A DNA stretch of 9,746 bases from an uncultured Duganella sp. (lineage in GTDB: Bacteria; Pseudomonadota; Gammaproteobacteria; Burkholderiales; Burkholderiaceae), in NCBI GenBank assembly GCA_946482635.1, contig CAMLSG010000203.1, forward strand, positions 1 to 9,746, given 5' to 3'. The notes below the pieces were generated by a model. That model was given only the letters and a program-made list of their open reading frames with translations, made no database searches and was not told where the DNA came from. The first letter of the stretch is position 1. Each line of letters opens with the position of its first letter. This document shows, piece after piece, positions 6,074 through 9,746 of this stretch. The translations under genes and the position numbers were made by a program.

Positions 6074-7104
6074 GACTGGGCGCTGGTGCTGGCGCCGCTG
6101 ACATTTTCACCGAAGGTTGGCTTGAGCGCGGCCAACCATTTCTTCATGCGGGTCGCATCGGCCACACGGGCTGCGGTGCCTTTGGCATCCAGCAGCACCA
6201 TGATGACGGCGCGGCCTTCCACCATTGCCTGCATGATCATGCAACGGCCAGCTTCGTTGATGAAGCCGGTTTTCTGCAGGCCGATCTCCCAGCCCGAGTT
6301 CGGCGCCACCAGGCGGTTGGTGGTGCCAAAGGTCACAGGACGGCCGCTGTTTTCCACCACCGCTTTCGGATCGGTGGAGAATTCGCGCAGGATCGGGTGC
6401 TCGTAGGCAGCCTGCACCAGCTTGGCCAGGTCGCGTGCACTGGCCACATTCATCTTGGACAGGCCGCTGGAATCGACGTAATGGGTATCGTTCATGCCCA
6501 ACGACTGCGCTTTCTCATTCATCGCCTGCACGAAGGCCGGCAAGCCGCCCGGGTAATTGCGGCCAAGGGCCGATGCGGCGCGGTTTTCCGAACTCATCAG
6601 TGCGATGTGCAGCATGTTGCGGCGGGTCAGGCGGTCGCCCACTTTCAGGCGCGAAGAACTGTATTTCTCGCGGTCGACATCTTCATCGGTCACGGTCAGC
6701 ACTTCATCCAGGTCCTGGTTGGCTTCCACCACCACCAGGCCAGTCATCATCTTGGTGATCGAGGCGATAGGCAATGCCACGCCGGCATTCTTTTCGAACA
6801 GGACTTCGGAATTGGCCTGGTCCAGCACCAGGGCCACATTGGATTTCAGGTCCAGCGGATCGCGCGTCAGGTTCAGGCCTGCGAGGTCGCCCATGGTCGG
6901 ACGATTGAAGTCCGCCACCTTGGTCACGCGCTGGTAAACGATCTTGTTACGGCCACGCACACTGACAGTGCGCTTGACCATCTGCGTCTTCGCAGCCGGG
7001 GCGGCATAGCGGGTACCAGCTTTCTTGACGGCCGCTTGTGCAGATCCAATTGAAGCCGATGCGCAAAGCAAGGACACAAGCACGCTGATAGCAAGTTTGT
7101 TCAT
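6058..7104 (-). CDS. pbpG: D-alanyl-D-alanine endopeptidase (penicillin-binding protein 7 type)
   Basis: This periplasmic serine peptidase of family S11 cleaves D-Ala-containing cross-links in peptidoglycan, contributing to wall remodelling. A signal peptide spans residues 1-24 (MNKLAISVLVSLLCAS, cleavage near AQA-A). The three active-site motifs are complete: SITK (Ser115, Lys118), SEN (172-174) and KTG (278-280). ALVLDQANSEVLFEKN (91-106) and HYVDSSGLS (208-216) are also typical. There is no C-terminal amphipathic anchor domain as in the DacA carboxypeptidases, which favours the PbpG subgroup. A basic linker (about 27-65) precedes the catalytic domain. The ATG at 7104 has GGGGAA upstream. 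The gene appears to be transcribed alone; its end overlaps iclR by 16 bases tail to tail, with no terminator for either gene seen in the overlap. Confidence 0.93.
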   Translation of the reverse strand: MNKLAISVLVSLLCASASIGSAQAAVKKAGTRYAAPAAKTQMVKRTVSVRGRNKIVYQRVTKVADFNRPTMGDLAGLNLTRDPLDLKSNVALVLDQANSEVLFEKNAGVALPIASITKMMTGLVVVEANQDLDEVLTVTDEDVDREKYSSSRLKVGDRLTRRNMLHIALMSSENRAASALGRNYPGGLPAFVQAMNEKAQSLGMNDTHYVDSSGLSKMNVASARDLAKLVQAAYEHPILREFSTDPKAVVENSGRPVTFGTTNRLVAPNSGWEIGLQKTGFINEAGRCMIMQAMVEGRAVIMVLLDAKGTAARVADATRMKKWLAALKPTFGENVSGASTSAQSYSGM

Positions 7105-7144
7105 TCGTCATTCCCCGGTGTGAAACAGCAGAATCGCTAGTTGC

Positions 7145-7172
7145 AGTGTAGCAAAATCAGTTTACTGCGCAA
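7145..7172 (-). promoter_or_regulatory. Weak candidate promoter of pbpG
   Basis: On the minus strand TTGCGC (7167-7172) and TACACT (7145-7150) lie 16 bases apart, about 40 bases upstream of the pbpG ATG. The -10 element matches four of six bases and the -35 only three, so this is tentative. The rest of the 153-base gap between pbpG and the nitroreductase shows no terminator or other clear structure. Confidence 0.3.
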
Positions 7173-7257
7173 GCAAAATCAAACTTTTCTGCACCAATGT
7201 TTTCAGCCCCACAATACACATTTCCCATAGTGACGTAGGGCTACAACGAAAGCTTGT

Positions 7258-7953
7258 TCACTCCATAAATTTAACAAATTTGGCAATCGGCTCGCGCTCG
7301 GTTACCAGCGTGTTTTCAATTTTGCCACTATCTGCGTAACCAAGCGACATCCCGCATACAACAGTTTCGCTCGCCGGCAGGCCCAGAACCTCGCTGATGA
7401 TGCGGTGGTATTGGGTGAACGCAGCCTGCGGACAAGTATCGAGGCCGCGGCCACGCGCCGCCACCATGATATTTTGCAAAAACATCCCGTAATCGAGCCA
7501 GGAGCCCTGCTCCATGATGCGGTCGATGGTGAAGATCATGCCCACTGGCGCATCGAAGAATTCGAAGTTGCGGCCATGCTGGGCCGCCATGCCGGCCTTG
7601 TTCTCGCGGGTCAGGCCAAGCAGCGAGTACAAATCCCATCCCACCTTGCGGCGGCGGTCGATGTAAGGCGAAACCCATTCGCGCGGGTAGTACGCGTATT
7701 CCTCGGTATGCAGCTTGTTCTGTTCCGGATCGGCATAGGCAGCCAGGATCTTGGCAGACAAGGCTTCCTTCATTGCGCCAGTCAGCACATAGACTTGCCA
7801 GGGCTGGGTATTGGTGCCGGACGGCGCGCGGGCCGCCACCTCCAGGATGGCTTCGATATCTTCGCGCGGCACCGGGGTCGGCTGGAAAGCGCGGATCGAA
7901 CGGCGCGAGGTGATGGCCGCATCGACGGCTTGCTGGGCTGGGGAGCTGATCAT
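7258..7953 (-). CDS. Nitroreductase family protein (FMN-dependent oxidoreductase)
   Basis: A flavin enzyme that uses NAD(P)H to reduce nitroaromatics, quinones or similar acceptors; the real substrate cannot be inferred. The FMN-binding marks are SRRSIRAF (16-23), ARAPSGTNTQPWQVYVLTG (41-59) and, near the C-terminus, VVCGMSLGYAD (198-208). SWLDYGMFLQNIMVAARGRGLDTCPQ (151-176) matches the helix lining the dimer interface and active site in relatives. The 231 residues are normal for the PnbA-like group. The ATG at 7953 has only a modest AGG upstream. It starts nine bases after the stop of the EamA transporter gene and is probably cotranscribed with it. No terminator is evident downstream. Confidence 0.93.
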   Translation of the reverse strand: MISSPAQQAVDAAITSRRSIRAFQPTPVPREDIEAILEVAARAPSGTNTQPWQVYVLTGAMKEALSAKILAAYADPEQNKLHTEEYAYYPREWVSPYIDRRRKVGWDLYSLLGLTRENKAGMAAQHGRNFEFFDAPVGMIFTIDRIMEQGSWLDYGMFLQNIMVAARGRGLDTCPQAAFTQYHRIISEVLGLPASETVVCGMSLGYADSGKIENTLVTEREPIAKFVKFME

Positions 7954-7962
7954 GATGGAGAC

Positions 7963-8823
7963 CTATTTGGGTTGCTTAACCACAAATATTACTCCAATCA
8001 CCGCCAGCGCCATACCGGCAATGCCCATCCAGTTGAGGACTTCGCCAAACATCGCCCACGCCATGATCGCCGTGGTCGGCGGGGTCAGGTAAAGCAGGCT
8101 TGTGACCTGGGTCGCGTCACTGCGACGAATCAGCGCGAAGAGGAGGAAGATCGCACCAATGGACAGGGCGAGCACAGACCAGGCCCACGCGCCGAGGAAT
8201 TGCGGCGTCCACTGGATCGAACCAGCATCCTCCAGCAGCCACGCAAACGGCAGCACTGCCACGAACGAAGCTGCGAATTGGATGACGGTGCCAGTGCGCA
8301 GGTCGAATTGGGGACAGAAATGTTTTTGGTACAGCGTGCCGGCCGTAATCGACAGCAAGGCGAACACCGCCAGCGCAATTGCCTGCCAACTGAGGCCAAC
8401 CAGCGTGATCTTCGCATAAACAACGAGAGCCACGCCGCCCAGGCCAAAAGCCAGCCCGATCCACTGGCGTGGCCGCACCCGTTCGCCAATCAGGGGCGCC
8501 GCAAAGGCAGTCAGGATAGGCTGCATACCGACGATCAGGGCCGACAGTCCTGCCGGCATGCCGAGTTTAATCGCGCACCAGACGCCGCTCAGGTAACCCG
8601 CCTGCAGCAACAAGCCGGCGATGGCCACGTGGCCGACCTTCCCTTTTGGCCATGGCGCGCGCAGCAGCAGCACGGCCGGGAGCAGGATCGCCAGTACCCC
8701 CAGGAAGCGCAGCAGAAGGAAGGTCAGCGGAGGAGCATAAGGCAGGCCATAACGGGCAACGATAAACCCGGTACTCCAGAGAAAAACGAAGAACAGCGGG
8801 ATAGGAGAAAAGAGCGAGCGCAT
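7963..8823 (-). CDS. EamA-family (DMT superfamily) transporter
   Basis: An inner-membrane carrier of the drug/metabolite transporter superfamily, of the kind that exports amino acids, metabolites or drugs; the substrate is not predictable. The 286 residues give about ten membrane helices in two EamA repeats (about 1-135 and 148-282). Marks are FLWSTGFIVARYGLPYAPPL (residues 14-33), GMPAGLSALIVGMQPILTA in the first repeat and SLLYLTPPTTAIMAWAMFGE in the second, the usual position of the conserved Pro and Glu. The start at 8823 is the first ATG of the frame and gives a complete first helix. It lacks a Shine-Dalgarno sequence, and a TAGAAT element lies just six bases upstream, so the mRNA may be leaderless. 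It is followed after nine bases by the nitroreductase gene. Confidence 0.92.
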   Translation of the reverse strand: MRSLFSPIPLFFVFLWSTGFIVARYGLPYAPPLTFLLLRFLGVLAILLPAVLLLRAPWPKGKVGHVAIAGLLLQAGYLSGVWCAIKLGMPAGLSALIVGMQPILTAFAAPLIGERVRPRQWIGLAFGLGGVALVVYAKITLVGLSWQAIALAVFALLSITAGTLYQKHFCPQFDLRTGTVIQFAASFVAVLPFAWLLEDAGSIQWTPQFLGAWAWSVLALSIGAIFLLFALIRRSDATQVTSLLYLTPPTTAIMAWAMFGEVLNWMGIAGMALAVIGVIFVVKQPK

Positions 8824-8829
8824 CCAGCG

Positions 8830-8835
8830 ATTCTA
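8830..8835 (-). promoter_or_regulatory. Possible -10 element for the EamA-nitroreductase unit
   Basis: The minus strand reads TAGAAT, matching five of six bases, then six bases, then the ATG of the transporter. No matching -35 element is seen at 16-18 bases. If real, transcription would start at or next to the ATG. Chance occurrence of a single hexamer cannot be excluded. Confidence 0.3.
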
Positions 8836-8918
8836 GCACTGGGGCCAGATGCCCTGCTTGGCAGCAATAATTATGGGCTTTCTAGCCAGAAACCCTTTAC
8901 TGACAGGAAGTTAGTTAC

Positions 8919-8935
8919 TTTGTGCAATGCACAAA
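8919..8935. promoter_or_regulatory. PhaR-like operator upstream of the phasin promoter
   Basis: TTTGTGC-AAT-GCACAAA is a perfect 7-base palindrome around a 3-base centre. It ends six bases before the -35 of the phasin promoter. TGC-N3-GCA dyads are the kind of site reported for the polyhydroxyalkanoate regulator PhaR/PhbF in betaproteobacteria, so a PhaR-type operator is the likely role. Confidence 0.6.
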
Positions 8936-8941
8936 AACTGC

Positions 8942-8969
8942 TTGACTTTGATTCCTGAACCCGGATAAT
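8942..8969 (+). promoter_or_regulatory. Sigma-70 promoter of the phasin gene
   Basis: TTGACT (8942-8947) and GATAAT (8964-8969), each five of six consensus bases, are separated by 16 bases. The start site would be near 8976, giving an untranslated leader of about 80 bases before the phasin ATG. Operator-like dyads lie on both sides of this promoter. Confidence 0.7.
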
Positions 8970-8975
8970 TGCCTT

Positions 8976-8990
8976 TGTTGCGTTGCACAA
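8976..8990. promoter_or_regulatory. Second PhaR-like operator at the phasin transcription start
   Basis: TGTTGCGTTGCACAA contains TGC-GTT-GCA (8979-8987) and sits directly on the predicted start site. Binding here would block initiation or early elongation. It shares the TGC-N3-GCACAA half with the site at 8919-8935, but its left flank is not symmetric. Confidence 0.5.
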
Positions 8991-9054
8991 TGCGTTGTTT
9001 TCTGTTGTAGAGACATCAAGTTCCAACGACTAATTCACTTATTTGGAGAGTCCA

Positions 9055-9612
9055 ATGTTTGCGATTCCTGAGCAGTTTTCCAATGCCACCAAGGCAAACT
9101 TCGAAAGCCAATTCGCACTCTTTTCTTCGCTGACCAACAAAGCCTTCGAAGGCGTTGAGAAGTTCGTCGATCTGAACATCACCGCAGCCAAGGCATCGCT
9201 GGAAGAATCGTCGGTCGCTACCAAGCAGCTGCTGGCTGCCAAGGACCCGCAAGAGTTCTTCACGCTGACCGCTGCCCAGGCCCAGCCAGTTGCCGAGAAA
9301 GCCATCGCTTACGGCCGTCACCTGGCATCGATCGCTTCCGGCACCGGCGCTGAATTCAGCAAGGCCGCCGAAAGCCAGATCGCCGAGACCAACCGCAAGG
9401 TGATCTCCCTGGTTGACGAAGTGAGCAAGAATGCCCCAGCCGGCAGCGAAAGCGCCGTTGCCCTGTTCAAGTCTGCCCTGAACAACGCCAACGCCGGCTA
9501 CGAGCAGTTCACCAAGAGCGCCAAGGCTGCTGCTGAAACCTTCGAAGCCAACGTGAACGCTGCTGTGAACCAGTTCACCGCTGCTGCCGCCAACGGCGCC
9601 AAGAAGCAGTAA
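9055..9612 (+). CDS. phaP: Phasin, polyhydroxyalkanoate granule-coating protein
   Basis: An amphipathic protein that coats the surface of polyhydroxyalkanoate storage granules in the cytoplasm and limits their coalescence. The 185 residues, [20 protein letters not shown] at the start, the alanine-rich helices and [21 protein letters not shown] (63-83) mark the family-2 phasins of betaproteobacteria. There are no cysteines, no signal peptide and no membrane segment. The C-terminal part (about 135-185) is a long amphipathic helix ending in an alanine-rich, basic tail, GAKKQ. The ATG at 9055 follows GGAGAG (9045-9050); an in-frame TTG at 9043 overlaps that site and is rejected. A clear promoter, two PhaR-like operators and a strong terminator surround it, as expected for an abundantly expressed single gene released when PhaR moves to nascent granules. 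Gene numbering among phasin paralogues cannot be told. Confidence 0.95.
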   Translation: MFAIPEQFSNATKANFESQFALFSSLTNKAFEGVEKFVDLNITAAKASLEESSVATKQLLAAKDPQEFFTLTAAQAQPVAEKAIAYGRHLASIASGTGAEFSKAAESQIAETNRKVISLVDEVSKNAPAGSESAVALFKSALNNANAGYEQFTKSAKAAAETFEANVNAAVNQFTAAAANGAKKQ

Positions 9613-9623
9613 TTGATATTCCC

Positions 9624-9642
9624 GCCGGCCCGCGTGGCCGGC
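9624..9642 (+). other. GC-rich stem-loop in the phasin 3' untranslated region
   Basis: GCCGGCC (9624-9630) and GGCCGGC (9636-9642) form a seven-pair stem with a five-base loop, 11 bases past the phasin stop. No T run follows, so it is not a standard intrinsic terminator. It may protect the mRNA 3' end or stop trailing ribosomes. Confidence 0.55.
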
Positions 9643-9704
9643 AGCATCGCTGTACGCAGGTCTCCTCGGCATCCGTGGTTTCCTCTCAGCGGGTGTCCTT
9701 CCCG

Positions 9705-9732
9705 AGCCCCGGCAAAGTCCGGGGCTTTTTTT
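9705..9732 (+). terminator. Intrinsic terminator of the phasin gene
   Basis: AGCCCCGG (9705-9712) and CCGGGGCT (9719-9726) form an eight-pair stem with a six-base loop, running into seven T residues (9726-9732). It lies 92 bases after the phasin stop. The interval between the first stem-loop and this terminator holds no gene that I can see. Confidence 0.92.
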
Positions 9733-9746
9733 GTTTACACCGGCGG

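Noticed and set aside
6079..6096. GGCGC/GCGCC hairpin just after the iclR stop as its terminator
   Set aside because: The stem has only five pairs with an eight-base loop and is not followed by a T run. It lies in pbpG coding sequence and may be chance.
6007..7053. A 348-codon open frame on the plus strand
   Set aside because: It is antisense to pbpG, whose three active-site motifs are intact; the opposing translation has low-complexity His and Gln content.
7405..8958. A 517-codon open frame on the plus strand
   Set aside because: It lies antisense to the nitroreductase and EamA genes, crosses their boundary, and is rich in Gln, Arg and His without any family motif. It is a by-product of GC-rich codon use.
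9043..9054. TTG at 9043 as the phasin start
   Set aside because: It overlaps the GGAGAG ribosome-binding site that is correctly spaced for the ATG at 9055, and phasins of this family begin with the MF sequence at that ATG.
1..9746. tRNA, rRNA, CRISPR array, transposase, phage or defence genes
   Set aside because: No cloverleaf, repeat-spacer pattern, terminal inverted repeats or matching protein motifs were seen on either strand; the gene content is ordinary chromosomal housekeeping and physiology.

Overview
The window looks like an ordinary chromosomal stretch of a GC-rich betaproteobacterium, most likely Oxalobacteraceae (Massilia, Duganella or Herbaspirillum relatives). The grounds are the GC-rich codon use, a family-2 phasin with TGC-N3-GCA operator-like sites, and proteobacterial-style PbpG, DgkA and Sbp proteins. 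The taxonomic call is inference; no rRNA or other marker gene is present.

Layout. Positions 1-1905 (minus) hold a TonB-dependent outer-membrane receptor. It runs off the left edge and is broken by a single-base deletion near 1219. It is divergent from a small unknown gene (2108-2434, plus). A minus-strand run follows, transcribed from right to left: dgkA (4820-5203), sbp (3712-4725), an RBBP9/YdeN-like alpha/beta hydrolase (3057-3692) and a 1-Cys peroxiredoxin (2492-3130). The last three are tightly packed and probably form one operon. It ends at a strong intrinsic terminator (2391-2413) that sits inside the 3' end of the small plus-strand gene. An IclR regulator (5291-6073, plus) is divergent from dgkA and overlaps the end of pbpG (6058-7104, minus) tail to tail. 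A second minus-strand pair follows: an EamA-type exporter (7963-8823) and a nitroreductase (7258-7953). The right end carries a phasin gene (9055-9612, plus) with a clear sigma-70 promoter, two PhaR-like operators and a strong terminator.

Functional links. The sulfate-binding protein is separated from any sulfate permease genes and travels with a hydrolase and a thiol peroxidase. This suggests, but does not prove, expression tied to sulfur or redox status. The phasin indicates that the organism stores polyhydroxyalkanoate. The other genes concern cell-wall remodelling (pbpG), lipid recycling (dgkA), export and flavin reduction.

I found no tRNA, rRNA, CRISPR array, insertion sequence, phage or defence gene, and no gene-free stretch longer than 300 bases. 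I do not see a novel multi-gene system. The most useful second-look items are the receptor frameshift, the 74-base hydrolase/peroxiredoxin overlap, the terminator buried in an opposing gene, two inverted repeats at promoters, the apparently leaderless dgkA start, and the phasin operators.
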